Assembly (NCBI GenBank): GCA_025356335.1
Contig: JANXUF010000044.1
Span: 1-39,492, forward strand
DNA length: 39,492 nt
Reading direction: 5' to 3'
From: Actinomycetes bacterium
GTDB lineage: Bacteria > Actinomycetota > Acidimicrobiia > Acidimicrobiales > Ilumatobacteraceae
Part shown: one piece after another, positions 8,598 through 16,077 of the stretch
Layout of the letters: every line of letters starts with the position of its first letter
Position numbering within the stretch: the first letter of the stretch is position 1
Program-made: the position numbers and the translations under genes
The notes under the pieces: model-generated
Seen by the model: only the letters and a program-made list of their open reading frames with translations
What the model was told of the DNA's origin: nothing
The model's database searches: none

Positions 8598-9191
8598 TCA
8601 GTTGCTGCTCGCCGGCTCCCGGAGTCTGGCCAGGAAGTTGCGCAACAGGTCGTGGCCGTGACCGGTCAGTATCGATTCGGGATGGAACTGCACGCCTTCG
8701 ATGTCGAACTGGCGATGACGCAGGCCCATGACGGTGCCGTCGTCGGTGGTCGCCGTCACTTCGAGACAGTCCGGCATCGTCTGCGGGTCGACGACCAGCG
8801 AGTGGTAGCGGGTTGCTTCGAGCGGTGACGGCAGCCCGGCGAAGACACCGATGTCGTGGTGACGGATCCACGACGTCTTGCCATGCATCAGTTGTGATGC
8901 CCGAACGACGTCGCCGCCGTAGACGTGACCGATCGCCTGCAGTCCGAGGCAGACGCCGAACAGCGGAATCCCGGCCTCGGCAAACGCTGGAATCGAGGCG
9001 CAGATGATGCCGGAATCCTCCGGCCGACCCGGCCCTGGCGAGAGCAGGACACCGGACGGGCGCATCGCCACGGCTTGCTCGACGGTCAACGCATCGTTGC
9101 GCACCACGACCGGGTCAGCACCGAGTTCGCCGAGGTACTGCACGAGGTTGTAGACGAATGAGTCATAGCTGTCGATGACGAGGACGCGCAC
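8598..9191 (-). CDS. trpG: Glutamine amidotransferase of anthranilate/aminodeoxychorismate synthase
   Basis: A class I glutaminase subunit (TrpG/PabA) that delivers ammonia from glutamine to chorismate-using synthases. The catalytic triad is visible: Cys81 in GVCLGLQAIG, with His170 and Glu172 in VQFHPESI; the oxyanion segment SPGPGRPED (51-59) is also present. The length of 197 residues is normal. No TrpE or PabB lies nearby, so its synthase partner, and whether it serves tryptophan or folate, cannot be told. It lies opposite to and convergent with pknB, the same arrangement as in M. tuberculosis. The GTG start lies six bases after TAGCGT, so the mRNA is probably leaderless. Confidence 0.93.
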   Translation of the reverse strand: MRVLVIDSYDSFVYNLVQYLGELGADPVVVRNDALTVEQAVAMRPSGVLLSPGPGRPEDSGIICASIPAFAEAGIPLFGVCLGLQAIGHVYGGDVVRASQLMHGKTSWIRHHDIGVFAGLPSPLEATRYHSLVVDPQTMPDCLEVTATTDDGTVMGLRHRQFDIEGVQFHPESILTGHGHDLLRNFLARLREPASSN

Positions 9192-9197
9192 GACGAC

Positions 9198-9203
9198 ACG
9201 CTA
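9198..9203 (-). promoter_or_regulatory. -10 box for leaderless trpG
   Basis: TAGCGT on the minus strand ends six bases before the trpG GTG. No clear -35 is seen. Confidence 0.5.
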
Positions 9204-9259
9204 GCCGCGAGTGTTGCCGACGGATCGTGGAGTGAGGGCGGCGAGGCTCCGCCACCCCG

Positions 9260-9265
9260 TACACT
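9260..9265 (+). promoter_or_regulatory. -10 box for leaderless crgA
   Basis: TACACT lies eight bases before the crgA GTG at 9274. There is no room for a ribosome binding site after the expected transcription start. Confidence 0.55.
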
Positions 9266-9273
9266 GTTGCCCC

Positions 9274-9609
9274 GTGGCACCTCCGAAGCGAAAAGGCGGT
9301 GGCCGGGTCACCCCCAAAGGGACGCGGCCAGGCGAGAACCGACTCCCGACAGCGGGTGCTGCTCCCGTGCGGACCCAGGATTCGCCGTATCACGCAGTCG
9401 AGAAGTCGTCGCGTTACCAGCCGCCGATCCCGAAATACGTCAAGGAAAGCCCGCGATGGGTGCCGATCATGATGTTCGCGCTGCTCGGACTCGGGTTGCT
9501 GGTGATCATCGGCTACTACCTCATTTCGCCGATGCGCCATCAATATTTTCTCCTTGCCGGGCTGGCGTTCATCCTCGGCGGGTTATACACAGCCACCAAG
9601 TGGCATTGA
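9274..9609 (+). CDS. crgA: Cell division protein CrgA
   Basis: A small integral membrane protein of 111 residues. The N-terminal half is basic, Pro- and Gly-rich and cytoplasmic. Two transmembrane helices follow (about 66-85 and 88-106), and the protein ends TKWH, like the RWH end of mycobacterial CrgA. In actinobacteria CrgA bridges FtsZ and the PBPs and coordinates septal growth. GTG 9274 was chosen because the -10 hexamer lies directly upstream and the frame above it is not conserved-looking. The N-terminal tail is longer than in M. tuberculosis. Confidence 0.92.
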   Translation: MAPPKRKGGGRVTPKGTRPGENRLPTAGAAPVRTQDSPYHAVEKSSRYQPPIPKYVKESPRWVPIMMFALLGLGLLVIIGYYLISPMRHQYFLLAGLAFILGGLYTATKWH

Positions 9610-9695
9610 GGTCTCGTCGTCGGTTCGGTGAATTTCGCCCTCTGTGGTTGAACACGACACCAACGCAAGGTTACGACAAAGTTACATCCATGTAG

Positions 9696-9727
9696 TTGTC
9701 GACAGCGTTATCCACAGGTGTGGACAA
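9696..9727. promoter_or_regulatory. Cluster of three DnaA-box-like sequences
   Basis: TTATCCACA at 9708-9716 is a perfect consensus DnaA box; TGTGGACAA at 9719-9727 is the reverse complement of the actinobacterial form TTGTCCACA; TTGTCGACA at 9696-9704 differs from it by one base. The first two face each other across a GG spacer. They lie in a 139-bp gap between convergent genes. The crgA-trpG-pknB block is close to oriC in mycobacteria. No dnaA or dnaN is in view. Confidence 0.6.
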
Positions 9728-9748
9728 CCTTCCGTGACTGCAGCGTGC

Positions 9749-10012
9749 CTATTCGACTGGTGCCACCATGTCCATGTCCTCCATGCAATGGCGAGGAGGT
9801 GGCGGGTCCTGCTCGGCTGCAAGCGTCATCTTCAACTCGACGCCGCAGATGCTGCAGCGGTACTTGACGTTCACACGACGCATCTCACCCTCAGGTGGAG
9901 GTGGCGGCAGCGGCTGCGTCATGCCGTGCAGCGTGTTGATCCCGATGCGGATGATCAGCCAGAACATCAGCACACCACCGAGGACCCAGATGACGGTGCT
10001 GAAGGCGGGCAC
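9749..10012 (-). CDS. Small membrane protein with zinc-ribbon-like tail
   Basis: An 87-residue protein not assigned to a named family. One transmembrane helix covers about 5-26; a Pro-rich hinge (PLPPPPPEGE) leads to a cytoplasmic segment with CSICG at about 53-57 and HC about 20 residues later, a spacing that could make a four-ligand zinc site. Similar short proteins occur in related actinobacteria to my recollection; no function is known to me. The GTG start at 10012 lies six bases after TAGACT, which fixes it. It is convergent with crgA and upstream of nothing obvious in its own strand. Confidence 0.8.
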   Translation of the reverse strand: MPAFSTVIWVLGGVLMFWLIIRIGINTLHGMTQPLPPPPPEGEMRRVNVKYRCSICGVELKMTLAAEQDPPPPRHCMEDMDMVAPVE

Positions 10013-10018
10013 GGTTTC

Positions 10019-10024
10019 AGTCTA
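10019..10024 (-). promoter_or_regulatory. -10 box for leaderless zinc-ribbon gene
   Basis: TAGACT on the minus strand ends six bases before the GTG at 10012. Confidence 0.5.
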
Positions 10025-10074
10025 TGGGTGCCTCGGAGGATGCACGGGTCCGCACGAGAGCAGGGAAGATGGAG

Positions 10075-11238
10075 TCAGGGGATGCGTTCGATAATCGTGG
10101 CGTTGGCCATGCCGCCACCTTCACACATGACCTGCAGGCCGTAGCGACCGCCGCTTCGGTCCATTTCACTGACCAACGCCGTGAGCAGTCGCGCTCCGGA
10201 GCAACCGAGCGGATGCCCGAGGGCGATGGCACCGCCATTTGGGTTGACCCGTGCCATGTCGACGCTCGGGTTTTCCCGCTGCCAGGCGAGTACAACGGCC
10301 GCAAACGCTTCGTTGATCTCGATGATGTCCATATCGTCGATCGTCAGCCCTGCCCGTGCCAGCACCTTTGCCGTCGCCGGGATCGAGGCCGTCAGCATCA
10401 GCCGTGGATCGGCCCCGGCGAGGGCGAAATCGACGAATCGTGCACGCGGCTTGAGGCCGAGCGCCAACGCCCGCTGCTCGCTCATGATCAACACTGCCGC
10501 CGCGCCGTCGGTGATCTGTGAACTGTTCGCAGCGGTGATCCTGCCGTTCTCGGTGAACGCCGGCCGCAGCGCAGCGACCTTGTCGTAGGTCGTCTCGCGG
10601 ATCCCCTCGTCCTCGGTCATCACCATGCCGTCAGAATCGATGATCGGCAGGATCTGCGTGTCGAAACGGCCTTCGTTTCGAGCGACCACCGCGCGTTGCT
10701 GGCTCTGCAACCCGTAGCGATCCATTTCCTCGCGGGAAATGTCCCACTTGTCGGCGATCAATTCGGCGGAGATACCCTGGGGCACGAGGCCACCGGACGG
10801 GGCGTACCGGGCACCGATCTTCGGACCGAACGGAAATCCGTACTTGCCGTCGAGCATCGAGGCCCCCATCGGGACACGGGTCATGACCTCGACACCGGCA
10901 GCGACGACGACGTCATAGGCACCTGCCATCACCCCTTGGGCGGCAAAATGGGCGGCCTGCTGCGACGATCCGCATTGTCGGTCGACCGTGGTGCCTGGAA
11001 CGGTCTCCGGCCAGCCGGCGGCGAGAATGGCGTTGCGAGCGATGTTCGCCGCCTGCTCACCGACCTGCATGACGCAGCCCATCACCACATCGTCGACGAT
11101 CCCCGGGTCGATGCCGGTCCGCTGCTGCAGTGCCCTCAGCGTCTCCGCAGCAAGGTCCACGGGATGCCAACCCTTGAGGCGACCGTTGCGTTTACCGAGC
11201 GGTGTCCGGACAACATCGACGATTACGGCTTGGGTCAT
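10075..11238 (-). CDS. Thiolase (acetyl-CoA C-acyltransferase)
   Basis: A degradative-type thiolase that cleaves 3-ketoacyl-CoA with CoA in beta-oxidation. The nucleophile Cys89 sits in DRQCGSSQQA, His342 in GGAIALGHPLGCSG and the second Cys372 in CEGGGMANA; NEAFAA precedes the His loop. The 387-residue length is typical. Substrate chain length, or a steroid side-chain role as for FadA5, cannot be read from sequence. An SD-like GGAG precedes the ATG. It lies about 100 bases downstream of the marR gene on the same strand and may belong to the same transcript, hinting at control by that regulator. Confidence 0.92.
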   Translation of the reverse strand: MTQAVIVDVVRTPLGKRNGRLKGWHPVDLAAETLRALQQRTGIDPGIVDDVVMGCVMQVGEQAANIARNAILAAGWPETVPGTTVDRQCGSSQQAAHFAAQGVMAGAYDVVVAAGVEVMTRVPMGASMLDGKYGFPFGPKIGARYAPSGGLVPQGISAELIADKWDISREEMDRYGLQSQQRAVVARNEGRFDTQILPIIDSDGMVMTEDEGIRETTYDKVAALRPAFTENGRITAANSSQITDGAAAVLIMSEQRALALGLKPRARFVDFALAGADPRLMLTASIPATAKVLARAGLTIDDMDIIEINEAFAAVVLAWQRENPSVDMARVNPNGGAIALGHPLGCSGARLLTALVSEMDRSGGRYGLQVMCEGGGMANATIIERIP

Positions 11239-11337
11239 AGCAGTCTCCAGAGGGTGAACGACTCGCCGGTAGTTTGCCCCTCGTGGCGCGGTGACAGCGA
11301 ATCGTGAAGCGCCGTCCGTGCCGGGATGTGCGCCGGA

Positions 11338-11775
11338 TCAGTCGACGATCGGGTTGAACTTGGCGGCGATCCTCAACAGCGCGACGACGTCCGTGTCCGT
11401 CAGCACTGCGGCGAACTCGCGTTGCAGACAGCGTCGCCACGTCGGCACCGCGCCGCGGTAGATCGCCCGACCGGCGGGAGTCACCGATACTTTGATCACT
11501 CTGGCATCGCCTCGGTCCTGTACCCGCTCGACGAGCTCTGCTGCCTGCATGCGGTCGAGTCGACGGGAAATGGTCGCACCGTTTCCGGCGATCGCACGTG
11601 CCAGCTGTCCCACCGTTTTCGGACCGGATACGACGAGTGCCTCCAGCAATTCGAACCAACCGAGCGTCAGGTCGCGCTCGGCTCGAAGCGCACTGTCGAG
11701 TGCTGCAGAGACCCGCGCCTGGGCGGTATTGACTCCCCGCCAAGCGGCGAGGCGCTCAGGATCGGGTTTCGACAT
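11338..11775 (-). CDS. MarR-family transcriptional regulator
   Basis: A 145-residue winged-helix regulator. The core TVGQLARAIAGNGATISRRLDRMQ is the DNA-reading helix-turn-helix, followed by the wing ELVERVQDRGDARVIKVSVT, with the typical D-R-D-R-like wing residues, and flanking helices for dimerisation. Its ATG overlaps the stop of the upstream aminotransferase (TGATG), so the two are translated together. A longer frame upstream is only the shadow of that gene. The ligand is unknown; the neighbours suggest an amine or acyl compound. Confidence 0.9.
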   Translation of the reverse strand: MSKPDPERLAAWRGVNTAQARVSAALDSALRAERDLTLGWFELLEALVVSGPKTVGQLARAIAGNGATISRRLDRMQAAELVERVQDRGDARVIKVSVTPAGRAIYRGAVPTWRRCLQREFAAVLTDTDVVALLRIAAKFNPIVD

Positions 11776-13013
11776 CAGGCAGTTGCTTTGACCGCCGTCT
11801 GCAGCGCCGCCAGCGCCGCATCGATTTCCTGGGCGGTCACCACCAACGGCGGCATCAAGCGCAGCGTGGTTCCGTAGGTTCCGGCATTCATCAACAACAG
11901 ATGGCTCTCGTGCAGGCAGTGGCTGATCACCGCCGAGACGCGGGCACCGTCGGCGAACTGCATTCCGTTCATCAGGCCGAAGCCACGAACGTCGACGATG
12001 CCGTCGTCGCCTGCCCGTAGTTCCTCGAGACCGGCTCGCAGTTGTTTGCCACGGGCATTGACGTTGTCGAGGAATCCGTCGGCGGTCAGCACCTCGATCG
12101 TTGCCAGCGCCGCCGCGCAGCCGATCGGGTTGCCGCCGTATGTGCCGCCATGGGAACCCGTCGGCCATTTCGCCGCCAGTTCCGCCGATGATCCGAGCGC
12201 AGCGAACGGAAAACCAGAGGCGATGCCCTTGGCCATACAGATGATGTCCGGCGTGATGCCGTAGTGCTCGACGGCGAACAGTTTCCCGGTCCTACCGAAT
12301 CCGGACTGCACTTCGTCGGCGACGAAGAGGATCCCGTTGTCCCTGGCGATCTGCACGATGCCGGTGATGAACCGTGCGGGTGCCGGGATGTAGCCGCCCT
12401 CGCCGAGCACCGGTTCGAGGATCACGGCAGCGGTTTCCTCCGGCGACGTGAGCGCTTTGAGGACATGTCGGAAGCCGATGAGGCAGGCGTCGATCTCCGC
12501 TTCCTGATCGGTGGCGAGTGGATCGGGATATGGGGCGACGAAGACGCCGGACGGCAGCGGGCCGTGGCCGGCGCGGTACCCGGTCTTCGACGTCGTCATC
12601 GCCATCGTCATATGCGTACGGCCGTGGAAGCTGCCGGCGAAGACGATGATGTTCGGCTTCCTCGTCGCCTGCTTGGCGAGCTTGACTGCTGCCTCGGTGA
12701 TCTCGGCGCCGGAGTTCGCATAGAAGAATGTGTCGATGCCGTCGGGTGTCAGTTCCGCCAGTCTGGCGGCCAGCGGTTCGAGCAGGTCGTGCCGGTAGAC
12801 GTTCACCTGCGCGTGGATGAACCGTGCCGCCTGCTTGGCGATCGCCTCGACGACGTGCGGATGGGCGTGGCCGGTCGACGTCACGGCGATGCCGGATGTG
12901 AAGTCGAGGTATTCCTCGCCGTCAGCGGTGTAGACCCACGACCCCGCGCCGTGGGTGACCTGCAAATCGGTGACCTGGAACCAGACGGGAGCAAGATGAG
13001 ACGTCGTTGTCAT
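11775..13013 (-). CDS. Class III aminotransferase (GABA/ornithine aminotransferase-like)
   Basis: A PLP enzyme of fold type I that moves an omega-amino group to an oxo-acid. Landmarks are FTSGIAVTSTGHAHP, NSGAEITEAAVKLAK (100-114), SFHGRTHMTMA, ADEVQSGFGRTG with Asp233, and the PLP lysine Lys262 in MAKGIASGFPF. The length of 412 residues is normal. It most resembles 4-aminobutyrate and related aminotransferases; the true amine is not determined. ATG 13013 lies six bases after TACGAT. The 3' end is coupled to marR. Confidence 0.9.
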   Translation of the reverse strand: MTTTSHLAPVWFQVTDLQVTHGAGSWVYTADGEEYLDFTSGIAVTSTGHAHPHVVEAIAKQAARFIHAQVNVYRHDLLEPLAARLAELTPDGIDTFFYANSGAEITEAAVKLAKQATRKPNIIVFAGSFHGRTHMTMAMTTSKTGYRAGHGPLPSGVFVAPYPDPLATDQEAEIDACLIGFRHVLKALTSPEETAAVILEPVLGEGGYIPAPARFITGIVQIARDNGILFVADEVQSGFGRTGKLFAVEHYGITPDIICMAKGIASGFPFAALGSSAELAAKWPTGSHGGTYGGNPIGCAAALATIEVLTADGFLDNVNARGKQLRAGLEELRAGDDGIVDVRGFGLMNGMQFADGARVSAVISHCLHESHLLLMNAGTYGTTLRLMPPLVVTAQEIDAALAALQTAVKATA

Positions 13014-13019
13014 GACCCC

Positions 13020-13025
13020 ATCGTA
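13020..13025 (-). promoter_or_regulatory. -10 box for leaderless aminotransferase
   Basis: TACGAT on the minus strand ends six bases before ATG 13013. The 182-bp divergent gap also holds TACAGT at 13090-13095, a possible -10 for the Hsp70-like gene on the other strand, which would then have a leader of about 95 bases. Confidence 0.5.
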
Positions 13026-13195
13026 GATCGCAGCACCGTTGGCGGTTGTTTCGAACCTTCAGGGCAGCAGGTGCGTAGATTCCGACGGCTACAGTCGGTG
13101 CGACTGTGGGTGCAATTCGGCCGCAGCTCAGTTGAGCGGCTCTGCCATTGCATTGCCGCGACGTTCGACGACACGTGGAGGAGGTGACTACAACG

Positions 13196-15499
13196 ATGGC
13201 ATACAGCGTGGGTATCGATCTCGGTACGACGTATACCGCAGCAGCCGTGTGGCGCAATGGGCAGGTCGAAGTGGTAACGCTCGGGGCAACGGTCGCCACA
13301 CTCGCCTCGGTGGTCCTGTTGCGTGCCGACGGTTCTGTACTCGTCGGCGAGGCAGCGGAGCGCCGAGGTGTCGACGAACCGAACCGCATTGCCCGTGAGT
13401 TCAAGCGCCGCCTCGGTGACCCGACTCCACTCATCCTCGGCGGAACGCCCTATGGTGCCGAAGCGTTGATGGGTCACCTGCTGCGCTCCGTATTGGCGAC
13501 AGTGGTCGAGCGCGAGGGCGAGCAGCCGGCAAACGTCGTGCTCACCCACCCTGTCAATTACGGGCCGTACAAGATGGAAATGGTCCAGGAGACCGCCCGC
13601 CTCGGTGGGATCACGATGGCGAACCTCAAGCTGCTTCCGGAACCCGTCGCTGCTGCTGTCTCCTACGCCAATCGCCAACGGGTCGACCCCGGCGAGATTT
13701 TTGCTGTCTACGACTTCGGGGGCGGCACGTTCGACGCTGCTGTCCTGCGGCGCACGCCGGCAGGATTCCAGGTCATCGGTCGTCCAGAAGGTATGGAGCG
13801 TCTCGGCGGCATCGACGTCGATGCGGCAATCGTCGCCCACGTCGACGAAAGCCTCGGGGGAAGGATCGCCGACCTCGATGGCTCGCAGCCCGACGTGCTC
13901 GCCGCCATGACGGCGCTGCGAGCCGAGTGCCGCGAAGCCAAAGAAGCGTTGTCGAGTGATACCGACGCCGTTATCCGCGTCTCGCTCCCGGGCATCCAGT
14001 CGACAGTCCGCATCACGCGCTCCGAGCTCGAGCAGATGATCCGCCCGCGAATCGTCGAGACGATCGAGTCGTTGCGCCGCACCGTCGCCTCCGCCGGTAT
14101 CGAGATGGACCGCATCTCGCGGATACTGCTCGTCGGCGGCAGTTCGCGGATTCCGCTCGTCGGCGAGATGGTGGGCCAGTTGACGGGTCGCCCGATCGGG
14201 CTAGACGCCCATCCGAAGTTCGCCATCGCCACGGGCGCAGCGATCATCGGTGGCTCGATGCTGGCACCGACTGCCGGCTCCTCACCCGTGACGGGCATGG
14301 TACCCGTTGCCGGCAAGTCGACACCCACCGGAGCCGTGCCGGTCATCCTTCCTCAGGGCACGCAGCCGGCGCCGATCCAACCCCCTCGCCAACCGCTCAG
14401 TCAGCCGTCGACCCAAGGACAGTCGCCGCCACCGCCACGGATCCCGACTCAACAACAGCCGCAACGGCCGCAGCATGCGCAGCAACCGCAGCAGGTTGGT
14501 CCTCCGCGCGGGTTCGTCGGCGCTCCCGGAGCGCCCAGCGGTCCTGGCGGCCCGTCGCAGTACGGGACGGGGGACTTCCCTCCGACATACGGTGGCCAGC
14601 CTGGCAGTCCTGCGGCGTCGGCTCCGAAGTCGAAAAAGAATCTGTACATCGCGCTGGCAGCCGCTGCCGTGCTGATCATTGCGATCGTGGTCTTTGCTGC
14701 GACTCGCGGCGATGACACGCAGTCGGCGACGATCACGACCACACGCCCCAGGACGACGGTCACAACAGCGACAAGGGCACCGGCGACGACGGTTCCGAGC
14801 GGTGACACGACCGAGCCGGTCACAGCCCCGGCGACCAACGTGGGGACCCTCGCACCAACGCCGGCGCCGACCGCTGCTCCGACTGCAGCGCCGACTGCTT
14901 CGCCGACGGCAGCACCGAAAGCCACGTTGCCAGACGAAGGAACCGTGCGTGCCGCATTGATCAATCCGGAGGATCTGATCGATCCTGGCTTCACCATCGA
15001 GACCTCGCCGGCTGCCGACAACACACTGTGCGGGCAGGCGCTCGCCGTACCGGCACTCGACGTCACCTCGACGATGATCAAGGATCCCAACACGGCAACT
15101 GTCGTCGAAGTCGCCAACGAGGTCTCGCTGTACAACAGCACGGCCGAGGCCAAGGCAGCGTTCGACAAGACCGTTGCGATCGTCAAGGGATGCCCGAACC
15201 CGTTCGTCTCGCCGGTCAGTAGCGGCGGAACCCAGTCGCAGCAGTTCCAAGTCGCCGAGAGCGCGTTGCCGACCTGCGATCAGAGTGGCAGTTTCCGCGT
15301 CGACAGCACGCTGTCGACCAATGGGGCTGTCGTGCTGTCGGAGGTCAGTAGCTTCCGCTGCGGCAATATCATCTCCTCATTGCTGGTCCAGCAACTCCGT
15401 CCTGGCGACGGTCTGCTCCCGCAATCGTCGGTCGATCTCGGCAACAACGCCCTGCAGAAGAGTTTCAGTCGGATCAGTGCGCTGCCGAGAATTGCGTAG
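13196..15499 (+). CDS. Membrane-spanning Hsp70-like protein with extracellular domain
   Basis: A 767-residue protein with an unusual order of parts. Residues 1 to about 365 are an Hsp70/actin-fold ATPase: GIDLGTTYTA (phosphate 1), YDFGGGTFDAAVL (phosphate 2) and LLVGGSSRIPLV (adenosine). The usual peptide-binding domain is absent. Instead come a Pro/Gln-rich linker (about 370-480), one transmembrane helix (about 482-503), a Thr/Pro/Ala linker with APTA repeats, and a C-terminal domain (about 582-767) that resembles PknH-type extracellular sensor domains and has several cysteines. This is the layout of a receptor kinase with the kinase replaced by an Hsp70 ATPase. The strong SD GGAGGAGGTG sets ATG 13196. 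The role is unknown; transmembrane signalling or envelope stress sensing is inference. Confidence 0.88.
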   Translation: MAYSVGIDLGTTYTAAAVWRNGQVEVVTLGATVATLASVVLLRADGSVLVGEAAERRGVDEPNRIAREFKRRLGDPTPLILGGTPYGAEALMGHLLRSVLATVVEREGEQPANVVLTHPVNYGPYKMEMVQETARLGGITMANLKLLPEPVAAAVSYANRQRVDPGEIFAVYDFGGGTFDAAVLRRTPAGFQVIGRPEGMERLGGIDVDAAIVAHVDESLGGRIADLDGSQPDVLAAMTALRAECREAKEALSSDTDAVIRVSLPGIQSTVRITRSELEQMIRPRIVETIESLRRTVASAGIEMDRISRILLVGGSSRIPLVGEMVGQLTGRPIGLDAHPKFAIATGAAIIGGSMLAPTAGSSPVTGMVPVAGKSTPTGAVPVILPQGTQPAPIQPPRQPLSQPSTQGQSPPPPRIPTQQQPQRPQHAQQPQQVGPPRGFVGAPGAPSGPGGPSQYGTGDFPPTYGGQPGSPAASAPKSKKNLYIALAAAAVLIIAIVVFAATRGDDTQSATITTTRPRTTVTTATRAPATTVPSGDTTEPVTAPATNVGTLAPTPAPTAAPTAAPTASPTAAPKATLPDEGTVRAALINPEDLIDPGFTIETSPAADNTLCGQALAVPALDVTSTMIKDPNTATVVEVANEVSLYNSTAEAKAAFDKTVAIVKGCPNPFVSPVSSGGTQSQQFQVAESALPTCDQSGSFRVDSTLSTNGAVVLSEVSSFRCGNIISSLLVQQLRPGDGLLPQSSVDLGNNALQKSFSRISALPRIA

Positions 15500-15586
15500 T
15501 CTGCCCGTGCCGGTATTTCGTTGAGCATTGGCTGCTCTCGACCTCAAAAAACCACCATCATCACCATCACATCAGGAGAATCGACC

Positions 15587-16042
15587 ATGTCGCAAGGCGC
15601 CTACGACTACCTCGCCGAAAACGAAATGCTCACCGTTGCCACCAGTTCGAAGGACGGGGTGCCACATGCGTCAGCGCTGTTCTACGTGTCAGAAGGCCCG
15701 ATCGTCTTCTTCTCGACAGCTGAGACCACCAAGACCGGCCGCAACATCAGCGAGAACCCGTACGCAGCGATCGCACTCGGAGACGCTCCGGATCCCGGTC
15801 AGGACTGGAGCTACGCCCGCGGCATCGCCATCAACGGCACCGTCGACAAGCTCGACGGCGACGAGGCCGCCGCTGCATTGGCGCTGTTCAAGGCAAAATA
15901 TCCGAACCTGCCGGACACCGTCAGCGCCGCACCCCTGTTCCGCCTCAACCCGACGGCGATCAAGGCAATTCACAAGGACATCACCGGTTCAGAGGACTTC
16001 GAGGCGCTCGGTATGACCTTCCGTCGCGACACGTTGCTCTGA
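15587..16042 (+). CDS. Pyridoxamine 5'-phosphate oxidase-family flavin split-barrel protein
   Basis: A 151-residue FMN-binding split-barrel protein. The start LAENEMLTVATSSKDGVPHASALFYV and the TKTGRNISENPYAAIALG segment are typical for the PNPOx-like/general stress FMN-binding group. The catalytic residues of true PdxH are not evident, so vitamin B6 synthesis is unlikely; an FMN- or F420-dependent redox role or haem handling is possible. AGGAG six to ten bases upstream fixes ATG 15587. It follows the Hsp70-like gene after 87 bases on the same strand. Confidence 0.85.
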   Translation: MSQGAYDYLAENEMLTVATSSKDGVPHASALFYVSEGPIVFFSTAETTKTGRNISENPYAAIALGDAPDPGQDWSYARGIAINGTVDKLDGDEAAAALALFKAKYPNLPDTVSAAPLFRLNPTAIKAIHKDITGSEDFEALGMTFRRDTLL

Positions 16043-16077
16043 TCGCCAACTGACGTGCTCCGACGTGCAGTGCCGGG

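Noticed and set aside
9696..9727. Calling the DnaA-box cluster a replication origin.
   Set aside because: Only three boxes, no AT-rich unwinding region and no dnaA or dnaN nearby.
15553..15570. CACCATCATCACCATCAC, identical to a common His6-tag coding sequence, upstream of the PNPOx-like gene.
   Set aside because: No other vector-like sequence surrounds it, it is in no translated frame and natural chromosomal sequence continues on both sides; taken as coincidence.
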